In this document: piece after piece, positions 1 through 5,533 of the stretch
Layout of the letters: every line of letters starts with the position of its first letter
Position numbering within the stretch: the first letter of the stretch is position 1
From: Eubacterium sp.
GTDB taxonomy: Bacteria > Bacillota_A > Clostridia > Lachnospirales > Lachnospiraceae
NCBI GenBank assembly: GCA_023663915.1
Contig: JAMPGN010000254.1
Coordinates: 1 to 5,533, forward strand
Length of the DNA stretch: 5,533 nt
Reading direction: 5' to 3'
Translations under genes and position numbers: made by a program
Notes under the pieces: generated by a model
Told to the model about the DNA's origin: nothing
Databases searched by the model: none
What the model saw: only the letters and a program-made list of their open reading frames with translations

Positions 1-16
1 CGCGACGAGTTTTCTT

Positions 17-35
17 AAGATGCAGGGCATCTTTT
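17..35. repeat. Small hairpin with 7-bp arms, left edge
   Basis: AAGATGC and GCATCTT form a perfect 7-bp stem around a 3-nt AGG loop. On the plus strand the right arm runs into a short T tract, so it could act as a weak terminator for plus-strand transcription entering from the left. On the minus strand no U tract follows. It lies 42 nt beyond the stop codon of the leftmost gene. No gene is supported in 1-76, although a short open frame reading off the left edge on the minus strand (from about position 22) cannot be excluded. Whether this is a terminator or part of an interspersed repeat is inference. Confidence 0.4.
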
Positions 36-56
36 AGGAATTACTCATAATCTCGT

Positions 57-74
57 AAACGAACTTGTTCGTTT
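57..74. repeat. Palindromic hairpin directly after the FMN_bind-like gene
   Basis: AAACGAAC, a 2-nt TT spacer and GTTCGTTT form a perfect 8-bp inverted repeat two bases past the TAG stop of the leftmost gene. On the plus strand it is followed by five T residues (70-76 is nearly all T). On the minus strand the arm is followed only by UUU and then ACG. It may serve as a modest, perhaps bidirectional, terminator, but the stem is short and only half G+C. Its arms closely resemble those of a palindrome inside the kinase gene (3936-3954), so a repeat origin is an alternative. Confidence 0.45.
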
Positions 75-76
75 TT

Positions 77-556
77 CTATTCTTCCGTGATAGGTTCGTC
101 GCCTTCATTTTCCAGCGCCTTGTTCAGTGAAGCGGTAATGGCATCCAACAGGATCATGGAAGTGTACTTGCTGTCATCGGGGTAGGTGATGCCGTCAAGA
201 CTCTGGTTCACGATGATCTGGTTGGCAAGATCCTCGAAGGATGGCTGGATCAGAGGATACATGGTTGTCACGGCTTCATCCAGATTAATCAGCCGGATGG
301 AATTAATATTTTTCTCATCCACAGTCACCTCAATTTCTACGATGTTGTCATTCAGAATCAGCGAGGTCGTGTATACACCGGGTATGTAGGTGTTGGAAGT
401 TGTCTGCGTCACGGTAGACATTGTCGCTCTTTTTTCCTCTTTCGGCAGGAACATGATGATGAGCAGGACAATGAATAAGATACCGAGAACGGCGAAGATT
501 CCGGTATATATCAACTCTTTTACATGAAGCACAACGATTTTGGTTTTGGAACTCAT
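77..556 (-). CDS. Single-pass membrane protein with degenerate FMN_bind-like domain
   Basis: This 159-residue protein has a short N-terminal segment, one strongly hydrophobic helix at about residues 16-37, a Thr/Ser-rich linker (44-56) and an extracytoplasmic domain at about 57-148. The domain follows the order of FMN_bind domains: a PGVYTTSL strand, an IEVTVDEKNINSI strand pair, a NQIIVNQS helix, and YTSMILLDAITASL near the C terminus. In true flavinylated members the stretch before YTS reads S/TGAT, and its Thr carries FMN. Here the aligned residues are DDSK (127-130), so covalent flavin attachment is not expected. The acidic tail (149-159) is probably disordered. The start has a modest GGGGAT ribosome binding site at 562-567. 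The gene lies 168 nt after the permease on the same strand, so a shared role with the transporter is possible but unproven. Function is unknown, and the fold assignment is my alignment by eye. Confidence 0.8.
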   Translation of the reverse strand: MSSKTKIVVLHVKELIYTGIFAVLGILFIVLLIIMFLPKEEKRATMSTVTQTTSNTYIPGVYTTSLILNDNIVEIEVTVDEKNINSIRLINLDEAVTTMYPLIQPSFEDLANQIIVNQSLDGITYPDDSKYTSMILLDAITASLNKALENEGDEPITEE

Positions 557-645
557 ACGATATCCCCATAGAAATTCTTTTTATCAGTCTATGTCAGGCA
601 AGACGGGTTTATGCATGAGAATAGAAGAGTTCCTAAAGCTTGAGG

Positions 646-713
646 CGGAGTGCAGAAAATGGTCTTTTGTGGCAGACTTTGTCAAATCATAGGAGATGAT
701 CTTCTACACTCCG
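646..713 (-). repeat. 14-bp-arm inverted repeat in the 557-724 gap
   Basis: The arms at 646-659 and 700-713 match at 12 of 14 positions and enclose a 40-nt centre. Both mismatches become G-U pairs only in minus-strand RNA, giving an uninterrupted 14-pair stem in the same direction as the genes. No U tract follows on either strand, so it is not a classic intrinsic terminator. It could stabilise the 3' end of the transporter mRNA, form part of the leader of the downstream gene, or be a small palindromic repeat. The centre also holds a TTGACA hexamer (minus strand, 680-685), but I find no good -10 partner. The rest of 557-724 shows only an imperfect palindrome at 632-645 centred on AAGCTT, and no gene. 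Confidence 0.55.
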
Positions 714-724
714 TAGGCTGTGGT

Positions 725-2761
725 TTACGATTTCGGCAGCACATTACGCTTTAAATTGGTATATGCCAGCAAAATATAAAGTAAGTAAATCAGGAAAAAT
801 AATCCTAGCGTTATTCCGAGGATCACAACCGGATGGCTGGCGCCTGTGAGGATTCCCGGCTCTGTAGTATCTTTGAGATCTAAGAGAAAAGGAACCGTGA
901 TCCATATCGGCGGTATGGCGGGCATGGCATAGTAGATGGCGAGCTGGGTCCGGAGCGTTCTGACCATGTCCGCTTTTGCCATGCCGAGTCGGTCAAGCAG
1001 CGCGAATTGACGCCGGTAGCGGTCTGTTTCGCCAAGCTGGTGGATGGTGAGGATCGTGACGGTGGTCATGGTAAGCGCCAGTGCCAGATAGTAAAGGGGA
1101 AAAACAATAATCGTCGTACCGGAGGCTGTTTCTGCTTCTTCCTTTGCTTTCGTGTCCACAAAATTATCGGCAATCCGGTCTTTCAGGCGCCGGTCTGCGA
1201 TTTCATCAAGAAGGGCAAACTGCGCCTCGCTTACCGGTTCTGCGGTCATGGCGGCATAGCTGTTGTTGGAGACGGCACATCCTTCTAAGAGACTGTCCGG
1301 CACGACCAGAATAAAATCGTGACCGTTGCCGTAGAATATGTGTTGGCTGAAACTTTCCGTATAGACGCCGCTGGGCAGCAGTTTTTCGCTGTCTAATGTG
1401 ACAGGAACGTCATATTTTTCCATCCATTCCTTCAAATACGGGGAACAGTGAATGAGATATTTTCCGGATTCTATGGGAGCCTCCGGATAACCGAGCATGG
1501 CTCTAAGGGCGGCATAGTCGCTGTATTTCATGAGGGTATCTTTCGGATAGATACTGTAATAACGGGTGTTTGCCGTAAGGTAATCCATCACCTGTGAATC
1601 CTTGGACAAATAAACGGTGTACTGCCATTCGCTGGTGACGGGGATATTTGCATGGACATAGTCAAGGTATTCATCCAAACCGACATTTGTGTCAGTCTCG
1701 GCAATGTAAAGGTCAAAGGAGCAGGACAGTTCTGCGCGGTTCTGAAAAATACGGCTAAAGACGATCCCAAGCCCCTCACTGATCATGATGCCGGTGAACA
1801 ACAGGGAGATCGTCGCCATGACAACGCCCATGGTAGCGAGTCTGGCAGAGAGCGACCGGAAGACGAGCAGAGTCCGCCGCTGGTACTTTTTCGCAGGGTG
1901 GTTCTCAAAATATGCCGGAACGCCGGAGGAAAAGCTGATAAAAAATGCGTAGAGGAACACGATAATACAGGCGGCGCCTGCGAATGCGGCCTGCGTCTGC
2001 CCCGTCATAAGAAGCAATGTCCCGATGATACCAAACACGATGGAGACTGTGAAAATTTTCCGGCGGCGGCTGCCTTTGCGAATCACTTCTTCCTCATTTA
2101 CTTTTTCATAATAAATAAGGTCATAGATTTTCATGGAGCGGATGCGCTTCCAGCTTTTGAACTGGACAAAAAGGTAGATCAGCGCGAAATAGATAAGCGT
2201 CAGCCCGATTGCTTTTACGGAAAAAGAGAATCCCAGGCGGTAAGGCGTGCCGAATAACGCCAGCACGATGGCACGCAGAATCTGGAACAGAAGACCGCCT
2301 ATGAGGATTCCAATCACAAGCGCCGATGCGCCGATCGCCAGATTTTCCATCAGAAAAAGGCGCACAATCTGCGTCGTTTCCAGTCCGGTCAGAAGGTAGG
2401 TTCCCAGCTCGCGGCTTCTTTTGGTGAGCATGAAGTCAGTCGTGTAATGAACCAGCCAGCCGATGATGCATACTACGACAATGCTGCCAAAGACAATGGC
2501 AGCGGGCAAGCTGGACAAGTGGGTGGAAAGCTCCCGGAGCTCCTCGGAAAAGACCAGCCCGTTGAAAGCGTAGATCAGGGCGGATGCCATGATGATGGTA
2601 ACGAAGTAGACAAGATAGTCTTTCGCCTGCCGCTTAGCATTTCGGATTGATAATTTAAGTAGTAGAAAATTTTTCTGCTTATTTGAATTTGTGGGCAGAT
2701 TTGTTGAAGGCATATGCGTAATATCGCAATTAGGTTTGTTTGATTTCTTAGATAACGTCAC
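725..2761 (-). CDS. BceB-type FtsX-family ABC transporter permease
   Basis: This is the membrane subunit of a peptide-antibiotic detoxification and sensing transporter. From the GTG start it has 678 residues, close to the usual ~650 of BceB proteins. I count ten hydrophobic segments, at about 50-70, 87-107, 140-163, 182-201, 236-253, 258-277, 311-334, 550-571, 605-627 and 645-667. The large hydrophilic domain of about 215 residues between the seventh and eighth is the BceB hallmark, where the peptide or its lipid-bound target is thought to be recognised. FtsX-like segments appear twice, around KRSRELGTYLLTGL (114-127) and RRQFALLDRLGMAKADM (583-599). GTG at 2761 is chosen because GGGAGGTGAT lies upstream at good spacing; an in-frame ATG at 2713 has no such site. 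The first ~31 residues are a polar Asn/Ser/Thr/Lys-rich extension before the usual LxxRNAKR start of the family. The gene overlaps the ATPase gene by 14 nt, suggesting translational coupling. The drug specificity is not visible. Confidence 0.93.
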   Translation of the reverse strand: MTLSKKSNKPNCDITHMPSTNLPTNSNKQKNFLLLKLSIRNAKRQAKDYLVYFVTIIMASALIYAFNGLVFSEELRELSTHLSSLPAAIVFGSIVVVCIIGWLVHYTTDFMLTKRSRELGTYLLTGLETTQIVRLFLMENLAIGASALVIGILIGGLLFQILRAIVLALFGTPYRLGFSFSVKAIGLTLIYFALIYLFVQFKSWKRIRSMKIYDLIYYEKVNEEEVIRKGSRRRKIFTVSIVFGIIGTLLLMTGQTQAAFAGAACIIVFLYAFFISFSSGVPAYFENHPAKKYQRRTLLVFRSLSARLATMGVVMATISLLFTGIMISEGLGIVFSRIFQNRAELSCSFDLYIAETDTNVGLDEYLDYVHANIPVTSEWQYTVYLSKDSQVMDYLTANTRYYSIYPKDTLMKYSDYAALRAMLGYPEAPIESGKYLIHCSPYLKEWMEKYDVPVTLDSEKLLPSGVYTESFSQHIFYGNGHDFILVVPDSLLEGCAVSNNSYAAMTAEPVSEAQFALLDEIADRRLKDRIADNFVDTKAKEEAETASGTTIIVFPLYYLALALTMTTVTILTIHQLGETDRYRRQFALLDRLGMAKADMVRTLRTQLAIYYAMPAIPPIWITVPFLLDLKDTTEPGILTGASHPVVILGITLGLFFLIYLLYILLAYTNLKRNVLPKS

Positions 2762-3506
2762 TGATATCACCTCCCGACAGGGCGAGCACATTTAAAATCT
2801 CGTGGTAGAATACGGATCGGTTCCGCTCGCCCCTGAGCAGCTCGTTCATAATTCTCCCGTCTTTGAGAAAAAGCACACGCGACGCATACGATGCGCAGTA
2901 GGCATCATGCGTGACCATGAGGATCGTCGCGTCCATCTCACGATTCATCTGTGTCATGATTTCTAACAGATTTTTGGAAGCGGTGGAATCTAGAGCGCCG
3001 GTAGGCTCGTCCGCCAGCAGCAGGGATTGTCCGGCGACGATCGCCCTAGCGCACGCTGCACGCTGTTTCTGTCCGCCGGATACCTGATAGGGAAATTTGC
3101 CTAAAATGTCCATGATGCCGAGTTTGGCGGATACTTCCTGCACTTTGCCCTGCACGGCGGCAGAGTCCATCTGATTCAGCATGAGGGCGAGCCCGATATT
3201 CTCCTCGACCGTCAGGGTGTCCAACAGATTGAAATCCTGAAAAACGAATCCCAGCCTTTTCCGGCGGAAACAGGCAAGGCTGCTTTCGTCAAGTTCAGAA
3301 ATATCGATGCCGTCTAAAAGAATGGTTCCAGCACTTACCGTATCGATGGTGGAGATGCAGTTGAGCAGGGTCGTTTTCCCGCTGCCGCTCGCTCCCATGA
3401 TGGCGATAAAATCACCCTTCGCCACATCGAAGCTGATGCGGTCTAGAGCCTTGGTGACATGATTTCGACTGCCATAATATTTTTCAATGTTTTGTACTTG
3501 CAGCAT
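2748..3506 (-). CDS. BceA-type ABC transporter ATP-binding protein
   Basis: This cytoplasmic ATPase powers the adjacent permease. It has 252 residues, typical for the MacB/LolD/BceA-like family of ATPases that pair with FtsX-type permeases. All nucleotide-binding motifs are intact: Walker A GASGSGKTT (38-46), Q-loop FQDFNLL with Gln90, signature VSGGQKQR (142-149), Walker B LLLADEP with catalytic Glu167, D-loop GALD (170-173) and H-loop His200 in VTHD. The start is the ATG at 3506, preceded by AGGAGGT at 3511-3517. A more upstream in-frame ATG at 3557 would add 17 residues, lacks a ribosome site, and would place the start upstream of the probable -10 box. The TAA stop lies 14 nt inside the permease gene. 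By analogy with BceAB, ATP hydrolysis is thought to free lipid-linked cell-wall precursors from bound peptide antibiotics rather than simply import or export the drug; that is family knowledge, not shown here. Confidence 0.95.
   Translation of the reverse strand: MLQVQNIEKYYGSRNHVTKALDRISFDVAKGDFIAIMGASGSGKTTLLNCISTIDTVSAGTILLDGIDISELDESSLACFRRKRLGFVFQDFNLLDTLTVEENIGLALMLNQMDSAAVQGKVQEVSAKLGIMDILGKFPYQVSGGQKQRAACARAIVAGQSLLLADEPTGALDSTASKNLLEIMTQMNREMDATILMVTHDAYCASYASRVLFLKDGRIMNELLRGERNRSVFYHEILNVLALSGGDISDVI
2766..2775 (-). promoter_or_regulatory. Ribosome binding site that fixes the permease GTG start
   Basis: GGGAGGTGAT is a near-perfect Shine-Dalgarno sequence, with 8 nt between GGAGG and the GTG at 2761-2759. 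It lies inside the 3' end of the ATPase reading frame, where it encodes the Gly-Gly-Asp of the C terminus. This supports GTG at 2761 over longer or shorter starts and suggests that ribosomes finishing the ATPase feed permease translation. Confidence 0.85.
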
Positions 3507-3510
3507 AGAG

Positions 3511-3517
3511 ACCTCCT
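3511..3517 (-). promoter_or_regulatory. Ribosome binding site of the ATPase gene
   Basis: AGGAGGT is a full-strength Shine-Dalgarno sequence lying 4 nt before the ATG at 3506-3504. It decides the start, because the in-frame ATG 51 nt upstream has no such site. Confidence 0.85.
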
Positions 3518-3545
3518 GTAAAAATTTCTTCGTTCGTTTTTTGAA

Positions 3546-3551
3546 ATCATA
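3546..3551 (-). promoter_or_regulatory. Probable -10 box of the transporter promoter
   Basis: TATGAT matches the sigma-A -10 consensus at five of six positions and lies about 40 nt upstream of the ATPase start, inside the only sizeable gap of the four-gene module. Hexamers at normal -35 distance (for example TACAAG at 3569-3574 or GATACA two bases upstream) are poor. A missing -35 fits a promoter that depends on an activator bound at the operator at 3595-3610, whose centre would be about 60-65 nt upstream of the inferred start point. The exact transcription start is not visible. Confidence 0.45.
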
Positions 3552-3594
3552 CAGCAAAAAGAACGCTGCTTGTATCGAATTGATATGGATTTGT

Positions 3595-3610
3595 CTTACA
3601 TTTTTGTAAG
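3595..3610. promoter_or_regulatory. BceR-type operator, perfect inverted repeat
   Basis: CTTACA, a 4-nt spacer and TGTAAG form a perfect 6-bp inverted repeat. The core TTACA-N4-TGTAA matches exactly the TNACA-N4-TGTAA consensus described for BceR-like regulators of peptide-resistance transporters. It overlaps the TAA stop of the kinase gene and lies upstream of the ATPase gene, as expected for autoregulated induction of the transporter. No U tract follows on the minus strand, so a terminator is unlikely. I found no second match to the consensus in the window, including upstream of the regulator gene. Confidence 0.75.
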
Positions 3611-4675
3611 GTTTTGTTTGACAGGAAAAGAAAGCGTTACCTGCGTGCCCTGCTGTTCGATGGAAGCGATCTGAATATCCATGTTTAAAAGCCCGGACAG
3701 CTTACGGCACAGATACAGCCCCATTCCGGTACTGCCGCCTTTTACGCGGCCGTTGCTGCCGGTAAAGCCACGGTCAAATACGCGGGGCAGTTCATGCGCA
3801 GGGATACCGATGCCGTTGTCGGAAACGGTGAGTGCAAGCTGTTTGTCTTGAAGACTGGCGGATATTAAGATAACAGGTGTGTCTTGTGGCATAAGAAATT
3901 GTTCCGGATTTTCGAGTTCACGAAGCGAATCTTGCAAACGAGCGCAGCTCGTTTTGTGGTAGCGAGCCGCGTTTTGAAGAAGCTGTCCGATGATGAAACA
4001 AGCCCATTTGCTGTCTGTGTAGACCGGATAGTTTAAATTGTCGGTTTCAATGCGGACACCGCTTTGCATTAACAATGAGCGGTGATTTTCAATGGCAGAC
4101 GAGACGATTTCTTCCAGATTGACTTGACGGACAACAAAATCCCGCTCCGGACTTTCCGCTCTGGCATAGAAAAGTGCGCGTTCCACATGGGCTTCGATCT
4201 GGGCGAGTTCCTGTGTGAGCTTTCGTCCGGATTCCGCATCAGTGCTGTGGCAGATCAGTTTCGCTGCTGTGATGGGTGACTTGATTTCATGCACCCAGCT
4301 TTCCACATATTCGCGATATTCTTTCTGTGCCGACTGTGCATCCGACACCGCGCTGACCATGGAACGGTAGGAGCGGCGCATCAAGTCAAAGAGCTGGCGT
4401 TCATAAATAGTCTCAGGCTGTGGGATGCATTCGGCAAACAAGTATTTTTGATCCAGCCCGGACAGGATGCTTTCCAGTTCTTCTAAATGTGCACGGCATT
4501 TGAAAAAGTTGGTGATAAGTATAAGCGATTGAAGCACAAACAGGATCACCAGCAACAGGAGGAGCACACTTGCCTGTGTGCCGGTCAAAAGAAGAACTAG
4601 TGACACAAATGTCATAATTAAAATTTGTAATATTATTTTTCCTCGATGGTCGGATAGAAATTCGTGAAATGTCAT
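3596..4675 (-). CDS. BceS-type intramembrane-sensing histidine kinase
   Basis: This 359-residue membrane kinase partners the adjacent response regulator. Two hydrophobic helices (about 13-33 and 36-57) are joined by only a few residues, so there is no real extracellular sensor domain and no obvious HAMP domain. That is the layout of BceS-like kinases, which read the activity of their transporter. The phosphorylatable His129 lies in SWVHEIKSPI. The ATP-binding domain keeps the N-box QLLQNAARYH (Asn235), G1 DNGIG (286-290), F-box VFDRGFTG (299-306) and G2 GGSTGMGL (313-320). Odd feature: between the N-box and G1 there are roughly 22-26 more residues (about 241-266) than I expect for this family, and their first codons form a perfect DNA palindrome. 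All key residues are present, so the enzyme is probably active. The ATG has GGAG 7 nt upstream and lies 41 nt after the regulator gene, consistent with one operon. The BceR-type operator overlaps its stop. Confidence 0.93.
   Translation of the reverse strand: MTFHEFLSDHRGKIILQILIMTFVSLVLLLTGTQASVLLLLLVILFVLQSLILITNFFKCRAHLEELESILSGLDQKYLFAECIPQPETIYERQLFDLMRRSYRSMVSAVSDAQSAQKEYREYVESWVHEIKSPITAAKLICHSTDAESGRKLTQELAQIEAHVERALFYARAESPERDFVVRQVNLEEIVSSAIENHRSLLMQSGVRIETDNLNYPVYTDSKWACFIIGQLLQNAARYHKTSCARLQDSLRELENPEQFLMPQDTPVILISASLQDKQLALTVSDNGIGIPAHELPRVFDRGFTGSNGRVKGGSTGMGLYLCRKLSGLLNMDIQIASIEQQGTQVTLSFPVKQNLTKM
3936..3954. repeat. Perfect 8-bp palindrome inside the kinase gene
   Basis: AAACGAGC, a 3-nt GCA spacer and GCTCGTTT form a perfect inverted repeat. 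On the coding strand it spans codons 241-247 of the kinase, exactly where the extra residues between the N-box and G1 begin. The arms differ from those of the hairpin at 57-74 by one base each (AAACGAGC versus AAACGAAC), with the same overall layout. This may be a protein-coding palindromic repeat insertion, but with one copy here and one relative in the window the repeat family is inferred. Confidence 0.5.
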
Positions 4676-4716
4676 ATAAATTCTCCGCTTCTTGTTAAGA
4701 GGTTCATTTTCGTGGA

Positions 4717-5391
4717 CTATGGATTCGGAATTTGATACCCAAGTCCCCTGCGCGTCCTAATATAGTCTGTCAACCCCAGTTCATCAAGTTTACCACGCAG
4801 ACGGGTCATGTTGACGCTTAAGGTGTTGTCGTCGATGTAAATCTTATTATCCCACAGGGCTTCAATCAGATCTGCACGGGAAATAATCTCTCCCGCATGA
4901 GCCATCAGATGGGATAAGATCTGAATTTCGTTGCGGGTCAGTTCCACCGTCCGCCCGTCTGCCGTCGCCGTGCCCTTGGCGGGATTTAGTTTCAGACCAT
5001 TATATTCTAAAGAATCGGTGTCTGCCTTTGCATTGCTCCGGCGCAGTACGGCTTTGATCCGCGCTAACAATAGCGGTATATTGTACGGCTTCGTAATATA
5101 ATCATCGCCGCCCATGCTGAGGGCAAACAGTTCATCCGCCGTGGAATCGCGGCTGGTGACAAAGATCACAGGGACATTGCTGTTTTGACGAAGATTGGCG
5201 CATAGAGAAGGTCCGTCCTGACCGGGCAAACCTGAATCCAACAGAATCAGGTCGGGCGCCTGTTCCTCGACTTGTTTTGGAATATGGTCAAAGTCGGTGA
5301 CAGCAATCGGGCAATAGCCTTCTCTTTCCAATAGAGAGGATAATCCTTCCCGCACCGCAGGGTCATCCTCAATAATCATGATTTTGTGCAT
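4717..5391 (-). CDS. BceR-type OmpR/PhoB-family response regulator
   Basis: This 224-residue cytoplasmic DNA-binding regulator is normal length for the OmpR/PhoB family. The receiver domain (about 1-118) has the acidic pocket Glu8, Asp9 and Asp10, the phosphoacceptor Asp52 in LLDSGLPG, the switch residue Thr79 and the conserved Lys101 in ITKP. The winged-helix output domain (about 126-222) shows LTRNEIQIL, a recognition helix around TLSVNMTRLRGKL (190-202) and the wing RTRRGLGYQI. Phosphorylated by the downstream kinase, it probably binds the TNACA-N4-TGTAA operator at 3595-3610 and activates the transporter genes. The ATG at 5391 has GGAGG (5398-5402) at 6-nt spacing. The kinase gene follows after 41 nt on the same strand. 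Assignment to the BceR subgroup rests on the neighbours and operator rather than on the regulator sequence alone. Confidence 0.95.
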   Translation of the reverse strand: MHKIMIIEDDPAVREGLSSLLEREGYCPIAVTDFDHIPKQVEEQAPDLILLDSGLPGQDGPSLCANLRQNSNVPVIFVTSRDSTADELFALSMGGDDYITKPYNIPLLLARIKAVLRRSNAKADTDSLEYNGLKLNPAKGTATADGRTVELTRNEIQILSHLMAHAGEIISRADLIEALWDNKIYIDDNTLSVNMTRLRGKLDELGLTDYIRTRRGLGYQIPNP

Positions 5392-5397
5392 GGCAAG

Positions 5398-5402
5398 CCT
5401 CC
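5398..5402 (-). promoter_or_regulatory. Ribosome binding site of the response regulator gene
   Basis: GGAGG lies 6 nt before the ATG at 5391-5389 and supports that start. Confidence 0.75.
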
Positions 5403-5449
5403 GTATCTGGTGTTATGCAGTTGCATTTTTTTATGTTATAGGATTCGGA

Positions 5450-5455
5450 TGTCAA
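5450..5455 (-). promoter_or_regulatory. Possible -35 box of the regulator-kinase operon
   Basis: A perfect TTGACA hexamer lies about 60 nt upstream of the regulator start. At 16-17 nt spacing it faces only an A-rich stretch (about 5427-5433). The better-looking TATAAC (5435-5440) is only 9 nt away, which is too close. The promoter is therefore uncertain. The remaining leader to 5533 shows no gene, no BceR-type operator and no clear riboswitch, only a short AAAAGCTTTT palindrome at 5454-5463. Confidence 0.3.
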
Positions 5456-5533
5456 AAGCTTTTTCGATAAACTTTGGCTGGCAGATTGCACAAAAAGTTC
5501 ACGCAGTTGTCTTGTGAAGGAGATTGAGATTTT

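Noticed and set aside
680..685. TTGACA as the -35 box of a promoter for the FMN_bind-like gene
   Set aside because: No acceptable -10 hexamer lies 16-18 nt downstream on the minus strand, and the hexamer sits in the centre of the inverted repeat.
646..713. Classic rho-independent terminator after the permease
   Set aside because: The loop is 40 nt and no U tract follows either arm on either strand.
1652..2257. 201-codon open frame on the plus strand inside the permease gene
   Set aside because: It is antisense to a well-supported membrane protein gene. Its translation is rich in Asp, Lys, Arg and Cys with no recognisable domain, as expected of an antisense shadow frame.
2711..2713. Alternative ATG start of the permease
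   Set aside because: No ribosome binding site precedes it, while the GTG at 2761 has a near-perfect one at good spacing.
3555..3557. Upstream ATG giving a 269-residue ATPase
   Set aside because: It lacks a ribosome site, adds residues not typical of the family and lies upstream of the probable -10 box. The ATG at 3506 has AGGAGGT.
3595..3610. Intrinsic terminator at the end of the kinase gene
   Set aside because: The stem is only 6 bp with two G-C pairs and no U tract follows on the minus strand. The sequence fits a regulator operator much better.
5515..5525. AAGGAG near the right edge as a ribosome site for a plus-strand gene
   Set aside because: No start codon follows at suitable distance before the window ends, so a gene cannot be supported.

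Overview
The window looks like low-to-moderate-GC Firmicutes DNA, most likely from Clostridia and possibly Lachnospiraceae. This rests on strong AGGAGG-type ribosome binding sites, a complete BceRSAB-type module and the style of the proteins. The genus cannot be fixed from the sequence alone. All five credible genes lie on the minus strand, so the biological order runs from right to left.

From the right edge: a 142-nt leader (5392-5533) is followed by an OmpR/PhoB-type response regulator (4717-5391) and, 41 nt later, a short two-helix intramembrane-sensing histidine kinase (3596-4675). Next comes an 89-nt gap. A 16-bp inverted repeat matching the BceR-type operator consensus TNACA-N4-TGTAA overlaps the kinase stop codon, and a likely -10 box lies inside the gap. 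Downstream are the ABC ATPase (2748-3506) and, overlapping it by 14 nt from a GTG start, the ten-helix FtsX/BceB-type permease (725-2761).

A 168-nt gap (557-724) holds a 14-bp-arm inverted repeat. It is followed by a small single-pass membrane protein with a degenerate FMN_bind-like domain (77-556), and the left 76 nt contain two small hairpins.

Taken together this is a peptide-antibiotic sensing and resistance module. In characterised BceRSAB systems the transporter both protects the cell from cell-wall-active peptides such as bacitracin or lantibiotics and signals its flux to the kinase. The kinase phosphorylates the regulator, which activates the transporter promoter. The operator between kinase and ATPase fits that wiring: a regulator/kinase unit upstream and a separately inducible transporter unit. 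The specific drug cannot be read from the sequence.

The core module is a known type. The least explained elements are a palindrome-bearing in-frame insertion in the kinase ATP-binding domain, a related palindrome just after the last gene, the inverted repeat in the 557-724 gap, and the FMN_bind-like protein that lacks the flavin-accepting threonine.
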